This document shows, piece after piece, positions 1 to 10,595 of a stretch of 64,000 nt of DNA. The notes under the pieces are model-generated. The model did not search any database. It saw nothing but the letters and a program-made list of their open reading frames with translations, and was not told the origin of the DNA. The position numbers were made by a program, and so were the translations under genes. This DNA is from Hyphochytrium catenoides (lineage: Eukaryota > Sar > Hyphochytriomycetes > Hyphochytriales > Hyphochytriaceae), in assembly GCA_900088475.1 (NCBI GenBank), contig FLMG01002184.1, positions 62,001 through 126,000 of the forward strand, written 5' to 3'. Within the stretch, counting starts at the first letter, position 1. Each line of letters opens with the position of its first letter.

Positions 1-26
1 TAAGCTTTCCTCTACATTAGTCTGGG

Positions 27-1333
27 GATGTCAAGAAAGCAACAAATACTAAGTGTGCTGGGCTGCAGCTTGACATTTTAGATGCCTCGAACAACTTGAT
101 CATGGACCTTCAGAGTGTTGCCAGCCTTAAGGCATTGGACGAGATTCACCAACTCTGGCTCACGGGGAACCCATGCAGCAAGACAGAGAGGTCTGTCAAT
201 TAATTTGAAAGAGCGATAATGCCTTTCCATGGTTGGACGCGTGACTGAGCACTTCGCCTTGTGTCTATTATCTGTTGTTTGGTGTGTCTTCAAATGTGTA
301 GTTACTTTAAGGACGTCAAGACAATTCTTAAGAAGCTGCAGTTCCTTGACGACCACGAATATGGCGCAGATGGTACAGCTGTGCCTACTGCGGCAAGCAG
401 ACCAGGATCTGCTGCCATAAGACCAGGGTCTGCATCCAGCCGCGCAGTCGGTGAGTAAACGGTCTTCGCTTCCTTCTTGGCCACCAACTGAGCAGTTGCT
501 TCTCTCGTCACCTCTGGTCTGCCACGAGTAGCTTCAAACAGGCCAGGGTCCTCTAAGGGACGTACTGGAACAACCCACTCTCAAGGGAGTTTGTCGGCAC
601 GATCGGATGGGAGCGACAGCATGTCCATCCCCCTTTTTCGGTCCGGAACATCGAGAATTGGTGCGTATATCAACTGCTGCTTATGTTGCTTGCAAATTGG
701 TGTTAATCTTGCCATCTAGGTCCTGAGATGAAGCTACTGTCGGCTGAAGAGCTAGACCAAAAGGTCAGTCGGATGAAGGAGAGTTTACGCTCAGCAAGAT
801 CCAAGGTAATAAGAGACGAATAGCTTCACTTCGACTATCGAAAGGGTCTAAAAGCTACCTGTCAGCTTGACTGTCTCCTAAGTCCAAGAACCCACGGAAC
901 CAAAGAGGAAGAAACTTCTCTTAACACGGTTAGATATTCGCGTTCTCACGAGTCGAGAAAGTCATTCTCTCGGGAATCGACGCTTGGAACGGCGAAACGG
1001 ACAGAAGACGGGAGTGATAGAAGGATAGTGACGAAAGCGGATGCAGGGACAAATCCAATGTCTCCTACAAAACGCTCTGAAGTACCCCGGTTGCCGGTGG
1101 AAGGCATAGCCAATAATGAAGATGAGCGGCAACAAAGTAAGCACACAGAGCTGAACCCAGAGGATGACACGGCAGAAAGTTGGCTGCTGATGCAATCACC
1201 ACGCTTTGAGGCCATCAAGAGAGCGGAGCTTAAAAAGCCTCCATCAAGAGGTACAAGGTCTCTCGCGTCGTATAATTCCTTCCAGATCCCAACAAGTGCT
1301 AGAAAGATCATAGAGGCCGACTTGCCACACTAA
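27..1333 (+). CDS. Leucine-rich-repeat protein, C-terminal part (5' end outside window)
   Basis: The last leucine-rich repeat reads LQLDILDASNNLIMDL and is followed by QLWLTGNPCSKTE. An intron with donor near 209 and acceptor near 313 joins this to YFKDVKTILKKLQFLDD, the pattern of an LRR C-terminal cap. Further short exons (about 534-660, 721-806 and about 891-1333) encode a Ser/Arg/Glu-rich, probably disordered tail ending at TAA 1331-1333. The exact acceptor of the last exon is uncertain because the simplest AG does not keep phase. Proteins of this layout often sit in cilia or act in dynein assembly, for example LRRC56 or DNAAF11, and this genome does encode an outer-arm dynein. The tail shows no diagnostic motif, however, so only the LRR call is firm. 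The gene is convergent with the kinase gene, whose stop lies about 107 bases away. Confidence 0.6.
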
Positions 1334-1440
1334 CCCCAACAAATGTGGTACAAAAAGTCACTCCATGTATGAATAGGGACGAGTCAGATTGGCGGGCCGT
1401 GCGCTGGTTAACTTAGCTACACAGCTGAAAAGTTACCCTA

Positions 1441-4400
1441 TTACTCTACGGCTGCCTGCGCTTCCTTCTCAGTGGAGAGGAAAGAGGCGAAAATATCTGA
1501 TCGCAGTACGTCAGCCATGCTTGGTCGCTTGTGGGGATCAATTGCAAGCATGCTCTCTAGTAACTCCATGGCACCGGATACTTGCATCAACCTTCGCCTA
1601 GCTCTAGAAATGTATTCGTTGTTTCCTTTCCTCAATGAATAGGACTTTTGGTCAGCCCTAAATCGCTCCGCTGTCAACGAATGTAATATAAGAAAAGCTG
1701 CGCGGCCATTAGAGCAGAGAATGAGGGGCCATACCTGTTGCACTTGGGCCCTGTAGACAGCGCTCAATCGCGGACCACACAGGCGACATAAAGACTTTTG
1801 CTTCGCATGCCGATGGGGGAGGCAAACCAATGAGGACGAGGATCCGGTAGAGCGTATTATACATAAGAACTTTGTCTTCCGCTTCGGGGGCAGCATCTAG
1901 AAGGACTCTGAATTGCCTTGAACATTTGGACCCCTAAACTCAAGTAAGACAAGCTCGAGGCTATATGTAGCAAGACATGGCCTACCTCCCAAACCTTCTT
2001 AATGCTACATTTCAAAAGGGGTGGGCACACGACGCCTTCGAGAAGTTCCTCGTAGGGAGCACTGAGGGAACGTCAAGGCTGCTTTTAGTCTTCCTCTCAT
2101 AGTACATGACCCCTACCCTAGCTTACCTCCCGCTGAAGAGGTGTAGCATACAGAGGCCTAGGGCGAAGGCATCCGCGGAGTAGTGCTGCTTGGCACCCGA
2201 ACCCAACAGCAGCTGATCAATAGCAGTGTTTTCGAAAGTCGTGAACTGGCACGATTTGAGTAGGAGGATGGTTATGCGCAAGAACATAGCAATCTGGAGC
2301 GGCTTTCTTACGTGACTGGCTTCTATAGGCTGACCAAGCGTAACAGACGAAGTATCAGCCGTGCCAAAGTCCGCAAGCTTGACGATGTAACTGTGGCCTT
2401 TCGAAAGAGGGATACAGAACTTCTTCTCTTCGAGATCATATTCCAGCCATTTTTCCTCCTCTTGCCCGACTCTTGCATCCTTGAGAAGAAAATTGAGCAG
2501 CTGCGTGCGAAGGGCTCTTAGTCACTATGCAGCCAAGGTAGGCTTGGCTCGCTGATTTACTTTACCTTGATGTCATAATGTCGCATTTGGTACTCTTGCT
2601 GGCCGGCGTAGAGTGCATAAGTCATCTGGAAAAGAAAAGGAAGGACAGCTTCTTGGACAGGAAGAACGCCATCTGGTTGGCCTCTGATATACTCCTCTAG
2701 ATCTCCTGCATCGCATAGCTCCATTCTAATAAACTGGAATCGGCCCTTACAGCTGGGACGCTAGCAGAGGGCAATAAGGAGCGGAAGTTACTCACATGCA
2801 CTTAAGTTGATTTGACTTTTGGTTTCCTTAAGAGGCGCAAGGTACCTTTGGACATCTCTGCGTTTTATTGTCAAGGGCGTACTTTGTCTGGGCCGTCTGG
2901 AGGTCAATGTCTCCCAGAGGACTACGAAGATCTCGGCTGCCCCAGTGTGTGCTCTTTGGCGGAGGATAAGGAGCCTCGAAGGTCTATTAGATATGCAGGT
3001 CAGACAGCACTGGCAGCGGTATGGTTGTAGAAGTGTCCGACTTTACCTCATAAACCTGCACAAAATTGGGACATATCTTCATTCTGCATAACTCTGACAG
3101 AAGTAGAGAACAATAGACCTCCTGCTGCACCACAGCCTGGAAAACATAAATAGATACAATTAGTATAGATGTGACGAAGCAGTATCTCTCGGGAAAAGTA
3201 GCAGGCACCTCATTGCCTGTTTCTTCAATGGCATCGACATCCATGACACTCATGGCCTCAAAACGTTGATCAGCTCGAGACCAAACTTTGAAGACCTCTT
3301 TGTACGCGCCGTCGGAGAGATACAATCCCCAAGGAAAAGCTCTAAGAAGGGAGGCCCAACCCTCTATACGCTTCATCCTGTAAGAACGCATATCCCATTA
3401 GAGACCTGCTGCTAGGTTATTTCAAGCTGTTACTCTTACCCTCTCCCACTAGCCATGCATCTTGCCTCCGCTCTGCAGGAGATAGCGAACGTTATTGAAA
3501 GACCATTCTCGAAGAATCAAAGACGAACTTGGACGTTTACCTCCGCGACTCTTGCTTCCAGGTGCGGCTGACCTTAGCTGTCACGCTATGAAGCTCTTCC
3601 ACCGTAAGGAACTCGAAGATTGGGGCTAAGACCATGCTGGGGATCACATAAACGCTTCGCACACCTAAACAAGATAGAAATTGTGGGAGAAAAGTGAGGA
3701 AACGGAATACGAGTAGTCAGCGCGCTCATCGCTATCACTCACTTTCTAGCGTCAATCTGGCGACGTATGAAGCCTGAGAGTGCCTTCCTATGGAGAATGC
3801 TGCCAAGGAAAGGCGCCTATTGCGACCACGAAGCTTCCTCGCAGTACGTCCTTCCTCTGGCTGGACCATCTTTGCGGGAAGGCCAAACTCTTGCCCATTA
3901 CGAAAGCCATTGAAGAGAGACGGTGGGAGCGGCAGCGCGTCAACGTCAAAGGTGTCCAGTCCATCTTCTTCAACTTCTAAGGGCTCCTTCGCTCCTTTAT
4001 CTTTGCCAAGGAGTTCGGGTGTCTTAGGGCTGCTTTGGAGCGGGATTGGAGAGCCCAGATCGGAGGAGTCAAACGCAGTTGGCGCACGAACAGCTAGATG
4101 TCTTGAAGGAGTTTGAGGTGACTCAAAGACCTCACTGCATTTGTCCCTTTCTCGAATCTCGTCCTCATCACTTTCGATGGTTATGCGCTCTATACTGTTT
4201 GTGATATCTGCCAGCACTGACTTTCGCCGTACTCCTTCAGTTGTCTCCCTTTCCGGGCATGTTCCCTCCAACTCGTATTGTCTAAGTAATCCACATTAGA
4301 GCGAAAGTTGAGAAAAGCGGAGAGGAGGACGACAGTACGGAAGGCTAGGATTGAAGAGGAGGACGGTTCTCGCATAGCAAGAGTGCAACCAAGGGGTATA

Positions 4401-5655
4401 CATCAACTAGGATGGCGAAGATTCTACTTGGAGCAACAGACTTTTTACGCTCTAGGCTGCGATGCGAAGACCTACCTCCGCCCATATAGACGTTTCTGCG
4501 CATCCTCTGTCTTCTTTTTCTGGGCACTTTTAGTCACCAGAACAGCCAGAGCCAGCTCTCTCTGAATGGGCCGCAGTAGCGACGTCTTGATTTTGTACCT
4601 AACGTTCACTTGACTCTTTCCAAGCTCAAACCCTAGCTCTTCTAGGAGACTTCCGAAGCGCAGCCGCCGATCAAAACTCCATTCTTTCGGGACTTCGACA
4701 AGACACCCCTGTCCGAAGCCGTAATCGAAGGAAGTGGACGCTGGAAGGTCCAGACAAAGCAAGAATGGTGAGCTAGCAGGAGGATTTGCATTTTTCGCAT
4801 AGAGTTTACTGACCTTCTCTCAACATTTCATACAATGTCGCGACGTCGTCTGAAGCCGCCTGCCTAATAATATCTTTGGCCTTCTTCTTGGGTCCTACCC
4901 TGCCCTTACCCAACTCTTCTTTCTGAAGATAGACATGTTAGTGTATTGAAGGTAGGACTCTAAAGTAAGCTCTTTGATGTACTTGCCTTCAGAAGTTGCC
5001 TTGAAGGACGGGCGGTAGACGCCTGTCTCATCTGTTTAGCCCGACCAGTCTGCTTATTGGTCCTCTGTTTCTGGCTCGTTGAGCGCCACTCCTCGTCACT
5101 TTCAGCACCGTCACTTTGAGCGGAAAAGTAATCGCTCCCTGTATTCTCAGATCCTCCATCACTGGTTGGCGTTTCACAGAGCTTTAGCTGATTCTGCAGA
5201 AGCGGAGGTTTGAAGATATCATCCAACGATGTGTTCGGCGACGAGCATATCGTTCTTCTTCCTCGCCGCCTATTTGGAGCTGGCCACTGGGTGACGTCCT
5301 CATCGACCAGCACTGAATCATCCAGGCAGCTTGGACCTTGATGAACAGTCTGAGGGCTCTCAGTGACGGGCACCATCCCTTCAATCAACTCGGAGATCTG
5401 TTGCCCTTCAATAATCCGTCTGTAACATTGTGAACGCTCTGTTTAGTTTCGAATTCATCGTTAGACCATCTAATGGATATCGTACGGTAAGCTGCTGGAC
5501 TGCAATGCACCTCGCCCTGCCTGCAAGCCAGAGGTTAAGGGGACCTTCGCTTTTACTTGGTAAGTTCGCAGTCTCCCTTTGCCGGTCAGTGTATTCTCTT
5601 GGAGCCTTTGGAAGCTCGTGGCATACTTAGGAGGTGATTGATCGAGCCAAGACAT
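1441..5655 (-). CDS. F-box-like plus atypical protein kinase, multi-exon
   Basis: The protein kinase is spread over roughly a dozen small exons. The predicted start is ATG 5655-5653 (MSWLDQSPPKYATSF). The N-terminal half is charged and low in complexity (5655 to about 3735) and includes a KSVLADITN stretch. Next comes an F-box-like helix (IFEFLTVEELHSVTAKVSRTW, about 3550-3640, read across its exon). Then follow WASLLRAFPWGLYLSDGAYKEVFKVW (glycine-rich loop), EAMSVMD at the beta3 position, a hinge RFQFIRMELCDAGDLEEYI, a catalytic loop RHYDIKLLNFLL, ADFGTAD, FENTAIDQLLLGSGAKQ, YSADAFALGLCMLHLFSG, APYEELLEG and DPHKRPSMADVLRSDIF. The beta3 Lys of VAIK is absent and HRD is replaced by HYD, while the catalytic Asp, Asn and DFG are kept. 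The intron after RPSRQLLK (about 4985) appears to start GC (gcaagt). I recall similar uncharacterised kinases in protists but no named family. The exons above 4270 could belong to a separate upstream gene, although splice phases are compatible with one gene. Confidence 0.7.
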
Positions 5656-6377
5656 TTTTACCGTCGACACTCTCTATTACTGCTGGTCGCAGTACCCTAG
5701 CCTCTGTCACAAAGAACGTCCCCGATAATGTCCTACAAGAATCAAGTGACGATGGTCATTGGACGTGGTATCTGGTTGTTGCAGCTCTTCTTCCGGTGTA
5801 CCTTCATATAAAACCTATTGCACGATGGGTTTTTTAAAATATCGGCCTGCAAGGGCTCATGGAATCCGCAGAGACTAAAGCCTACAGAGGGGACAAGCTT
5901 GCTATCCATGTCATGTCTCTTGATAAAAATCTGTCTCGAGTGCGAAGGACACTGCAGAAACTGATGATGTACAGAATTTTGAAGTTTTTTAGCCGTTAAC
6001 CTCCGGCCGTTAGCGTCTTGATTGGACGTTAACGGTCATCAAGGCGTTAGCGACCTCCGTAGATACGTTGGAGCCGTAGATTTCTGTGTGTGAAACAGAG
6101 GCCAATTCTTCCTCACTTTACGACGGGAATGACGACAGGAGACAGAGATCATTACTACTGCCAGCACATCCCTGTTAGAATATAGTTTTCTGACCTCTTA
6201 TAGCGGCACTATTACTGCGCTGATCGACGGTAAAATGCAGGCCCAAGGCGTTATGAAGGTCTTGGTCTGCACCAATGATCCAGAAAGCTGTGGGAAAGGA
6301 AGACACAAAGCTTCAGATCAGAAGTGGACGAGCTTGGGGCTTGATAAGCGCAACCTTGCGAACAGAACGCCGTAAGT
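5656..6377. promoter_or_regulatory. Divergent intergenic region with CGTTARC motif cluster
   Basis: This 720-base gap lies between the kinase start (minus strand) and the PDH E1 alpha start (plus strand), so it should hold both promoters. Between 5992 and 6051 the motif CGTTA(A/G)C(G) occurs four times (near 5994, 6008, 6027 and 6044). The copies include GTTAACGG, which contains the TAACGG core bound by Myb proteins in other eukaryotes. The segment also has flanking CTTGAT and ATCAAG arms able to pair. A regulatory role is inference. I see no coding region here. Confidence 0.4.
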
Positions 6378-7725
6378 ATGATCCGTCAGTTGGTGGGCGC
6401 TACTAGGGCCAAGCTGCCCACTGGGCTAGCCGCCCGAGGCTTTGCTAGCTCTGCAGAACCAATCCAGATTGAGCTCTCGACCAAGTTCTTGACGCACAGT
6501 AAGAGTTGTTCGTTGCACCTGTTGGGATCTTATGCAAAGGCTAACCTCACTGGGTCTATCTTTTGATGGACAGATTTGGAGAATGCGCCGTCTCAGACCG
6601 TGACGACCACCCGGGAGGAACTCATGGAGTTTTATAAGCTGATGTATACTATGCGAAGGATGGAGATCGCTTGCGACAACGAATACAAAGCCAGAAACAT
6701 TCGAGGATTTTGCCATCTGTATGACGGACAGGAAGCAGTTGCTACAGGCATAGAGGCCGCTTTTACAAGGGAAGATAGCTGGATCACCTCCTACCGCTGC
6801 CATTGCGTTGCGCTTGCTAGAGGGTTCACGGTAGCTCAGGTGATTGGCGAACTCTTCGGTGTGACTTGTGGTGTCGTCCGTGGCAAGGGCGGGTCCATGC
6901 ATATGTACAGTAGAAAGAACAACTTCTACGGAGGCCAAGGAATCGTAGGTGCCCAGGTACCTGTTGGTACCGGACTTGCTTTCGCTGCCAAGTACCTTCA
7001 TAAGGGACCAGGACCCACCCCTGTGGCTCTCGCATGCTTTGGAGATGGTGCTGCCAACCAGGGTCAGGTCTTTGAATCTGCGAACATGGCTGCGCTCTGG
7101 GATCTTCCCATCATATATGGCATTGAAAATAACAGATACGGTAAACTCGCCGATATGCACTTCTATTCGTATGTTCGTCGCGTTGTGGATTGACCTCGTC
7201 CTTCCTGTAGGCATGGGAACCTCTGTGGAGCGATCCACTGCAAACACTGAGTACTATACTATGGGCAACAAGATTCCAGGCATCAAGATCGATGGTATGG
7301 ACGTGCTGGCAGTGAAGGAGGGTATGAAGTTCTGCAAGGACTGGTGTGGCAATGGCAACGGGCCCATCTTTGCTGAGCTAAGCACTTACCGTTACCACGG
7401 TCACTCTATGTCTGATCCTGGCGTAACCTATAGAAACCGTGACGAAATCTCACAGATCAGGGCGTCTCGCGATCCTATCGAAAGGGTCAAGAAGACTCTT
7501 CTGGACAATTCTTTAGCTACTCCTGAAGAGATTAAGGAGGTGGAAAAGGAGATCCGTAGTTATGTACAGGAGGAGGTGAAGAAGGCTAAGTCCAGCCCAG
7601 CTCCTAATGACTTAGAGGCTTTCACTGATATCTACATCTCTCAGGAAGGGAAGTCGGAATACCCTCCCTTCATCCGCGCTCCAGATATTGCTAAGAGCCT
7701 CGTCAATGGACAGCGCTTGTCATGA
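6378..7725 (+). CDS. PDHA1: Pyruvate dehydrogenase E1 component subunit alpha, mitochondrial
   Basis: This is the thiamine-diphosphate-dependent E1 alpha subunit, which decarboxylates pyruvate in the mitochondrial pyruvate dehydrogenase complex together with E1 beta, E2 and E3. It has three exons: 6378-6498, 6574-7140 and 7211-7725. All junctions are GT-AG and phases agree, giving 400 residues, close to the human 390. The N-terminus [20 protein letters not shown] is Arg-rich and lacks acidic residues, as in a mitochondrial presequence. [28 protein letters not shown] and [20 protein letters not shown] followed by ENNRYG form the ThDP/Mg site (GDG...NN). [16 protein letters not shown] carries the conserved serines that PDH kinases phosphorylate in other eukaryotes, so phosphorylation control is likely. 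A plastid form would lack this presequence and phospho-loop. The gene is divergent from the F-box kinase gene. Confidence 0.96.
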
Positions 7726-8510
7726 GCTCCTGGGATAGCTTGTTATGGTGGTCTGGGTGCCTCCTACTAAATTAATGGATAGTGACCTTTACTGTGAAGC
7801 AGCGTACACTTGTAACCCAATGGAGCTGACCACTTCGGGCCTCATAAATAGCTAGTAGAGAGGTGACGCTTGTCCTTCCATCTCAGATCATGAGCTTATC
7901 AGAGACCATCATCGTGTCACCTTCCATTCCACCCCTGCCACATCACAAGCAGCCTTCGCCTTCATCCTCACACAGATGAAGCCAGCCAAAGGGTGGCAGG
8001 ACTATACAGGATAATAGTCCTCCCATTCAGAATATGCCAGATGCCAAAAAAGTTCTCTTGTGTACACTGTACTGTAGTACTGTAGGCAGTATACAGTGAA
8101 CACCTCGATACACCCCTCATTCCTGATTATCATGCTTTGTGGGTTAAGTAGGAGGAGGATTGGTGATGAGGAAGCTATTTCTTTACCAAGACAAAGCTCT
8201 TGTAGATTTCTTCAGACCGAAGCCGGCAGCAAATGTCCCCGATGCCCATTCCGCGCCTCGCTCACTGGTCAGACCAACCTTCGAGGCTATTCAGCTGCCC
8301 AGCTATTGTCTGCTGAGGAGGCGAGGACAAGAACTGCGCCGTCCTCTGCTTGCGGTGCCCCTATATCAGTCAACTGTAGACCCAGGTCAGCGCCTCCAAG
8401 ACAGGGAGAAGTCGTGTCTGCTAGAACATGACTCCAATTTACGCTTGAGACGTGGAAGATCCTGGCTGTGGGGCCTATAAACGGCTCTACCTTTCAAGGC
8501 AAGAAGAATA
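7726..8510. other. Intergenic region, with a GTACTGTA-type repeat
   Basis: This stretch lies between the PDH stop and the TRF4 start. Two overlapping plus-strand frames run from about 8096 and 8160 to about 8480 without family resemblance; one could be an upstream exon or 5' leader of the next gene. At 8061-8098 there is a cluster of GTACTGTA/TATACAGT palindromic units resembling those near 32.5-32.7 kb and 49.3 kb. Nothing else is recognisable. Confidence 0.4.
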
Positions 8511-10406
8511 ATGGGGAGGAAAGCCAAGCAAAAAAGGGAGAAAGAAGAGCAACAGGAGGCGGAGCTGAGGGGCAAGCACATACGTAAGAGGCGCCGCCAA
8601 GAAGTCAAAGAAATTCGGAAAGAGCAGAAGAAGGCTGAGAGAGGAGCACGTCGTGGGCATGAGAAGGTAAAGGTCTCCTGCTTCATAAACATCACCGTTG
8701 CTACGCTCGACTATTATACCCGTATATCAACCTCCTTTCATTCCAGAAGCTGAGCCCTTCTCTACTTAAGGCTGACGGCACATCGCACGTTTTTATCCAC
8801 CAGGCACAGTCAACTCCGGCTCGTCAGAACATCAGTCAGCAGGCTGATGCGATTATTTCAGAGAATGATGCTGACGGATTTATAGAGCTCTACCCAGCTT
8901 TTGATGTCTTCAGCCCTCAAAAGAGTGAGGAACGGCATGGTGCCTCTTCTGAAAAGAAGAAGGTCGTCGACCTACCGCCTTGGATTCCTGAAGGCAAAAA
9001 GTACACGGCGCAACATGCATTGCTGAATCTTCACGAGGAGATCCTTGACTTCTGCGACTTCATCTCTCCGTCCCTAGAAGAAAAACAGCAACGAGCAGAT
9101 GTCTTTGAAGAACTGTCTACTATGATCAAAAAGCTCTGGCCAACAGCTCAGGTTGACATGCACGGCAGTCAGGCTACAGATCTCTATCTTCCCACTAGCG
9201 ACATTGACGTCATGGTCAACATTCCTGGAGACACAGCAGCGAGCCAAGTCATGCATCTGCAGTGCCTCGCCACAGTATCCTTTCAACTAAATTGTCCCAG
9301 ACTCACCTGTTCCCTGGGTGGCAGACTGTCTATACTTTCTTTAGCCTTCTGCTTCCGTCGCTGAAAGTATTAGCACCATCGTCATTCTGGCGCTCCTTCT
9401 GATAGCAAACTTTGCCCGGTTTAGGTCCCCCGCCCCCCAACTTACTATCTTTCTTTTGAGCACATACTGATTCAAGGACGTAATTGTTTTGTGATGACTT
9501 TGGCCCTTCTTTATTTGTACCTTAACTCTTTCACAGCAGCTTGAACGTCAAGGAGTCCCTTCCTACCTGGAGGTGATTGCCAAAGCAAGAATCCCTATCG
9601 TGAAGTATACACACAAGCAGACAGGTATTAACGTCGATGTTTGCTTTGGAGTGGACAGCGGCGCGAGAACAGCCGCACTTATTCGCAAATTTATGAGTCG
9701 GATGTCTCCTTTACGGCCGCTTGTCCTGGTCTTGAAGCAGTTCTTGATGCAGAGAGGCCTCAATGAGACCTTTACCGGCGGAGTCGGCTCTTTCCTCTTG
9801 CAGCTGATGGTCATCAGTTTCCTACAGCAGTTTCAGCGGCAGTGGTTCAAAACGCCGGTAGCGGAGCGACCCATCGTCAGCTTGGGATTGCTGCTTGTAG
9901 AGTTTCTAAAATTATATGGAGAAGATCTGAACTACGTGACCACCGGCCTGTCAGTGCTGCACAGCGGAACTTACTATTCCAAAGAAGAGGAGCAGAGACT
10001 CAACAATGGCCGACCCTTCCTGCTCTCCGTGGAGAACCCTGACGATCCAACTCTAGATGTCTCCGCCAATTCCTTCGAAATCCGCCAAGTTCGAAGGATC
10101 TTTCTCTATGCCTACAACCGACTTAGAGGGCAGCTGCATAGAGCGGCCGGAGAACCTAGTCGTTACTTCAAATACAACGGCAGTCTATTAGCGCATATTA
10201 TAGCGTTGGATGACAGCATTGTAGCGAGGTTCCATCACCAAGGCAAACCCTTTGGGTTCGAACCTCTTGAGTTCGGCGCTCTCGAGGATGAGTCGAAGGA
10301 GCAAGGTCGAGAAAGAGCGTTTGGCAACCACGAGCGGCAGATGTCATCGGGCAAACCCACGCCTTCTCGCTTTAGGAGGAAACGACACCGCGGAAAGAAT
10401 ATCTGA
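8511..10406 (+). CDS. TRF4: TRF4/PAPD5-type non-canonical poly(A) polymerase
   Basis: This is a nucleotidyltransferase of the TRF4/TRF5 family, which in yeast is the catalytic subunit of TRAMP and adds short oligo(A) tails to nuclear RNAs destined for exosome decay. Exons are 8511-8666, 8747-9274 and 9537-10406, all in phase, giving 517 residues. The N-terminus is a Lys/Arg/Glu-rich basic segment (residues 1-52). LPPWIPEGKKYTAQHALLNL opens the core. The catalytic signature is GSQATDLYLPTSDIDVMV (GS motif and first two Asp) plus INVDVCFG (third Asp). LRPLVLVLKQFLMQRGLNE and GGVGSFLLQLMVISFLQ form the central domain, and SFEIRQVRRIFLYAYNRL matches the nucleotide-recognition region. The C-terminus is basic (RFRRKRHRGKNI) and could be a nuclear localisation signal. 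The acceptor of exon 3 could shift by one codon. The family assignment is secure; TRF4 versus a paralogue is not. Confidence 0.93.
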
Positions 10407-10595
10407 GACAGTTTTTCGTCCTTTGACTATTTATTGTGCCTTTCTATTGCACGGAGTTCTTCTTCTGTACAGTTCTCACTCTGGGCTTAGTTTGATGCTG
10501 TGTCCTCCTTCACTCCTTACACCATAACCTTAATGTGTCCTTTTTTAGGGCGAAAGAACAACGTCTTGGTTCTTTAGAACATCCAGAATGAGGCT
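10407..10595. other. Short convergent intergenic spacer
   Basis: This is a 189-base gap between the stop codons of the plus-strand TRF4 gene and the minus-strand TMEM104 gene. It is T-rich on the plus strand and presumably holds both 3' ends. No canonical structured element is seen. Confidence 0.4.

Noticed and set aside
27-1333. Naming the LRR gene LRRC56 (ODA8) or DNAAF11
   Set aside because: Only the last repeat and cap are visible. The tail lacks a diagnostic domain, so ciliary identity would be a guess.
6426-7247. 273-residue open frame antisense to PDH E1 alpha
   Set aside because: It lies opposite a strongly conserved gene, crosses its introns, and has no family features. It is a codon-usage shadow.
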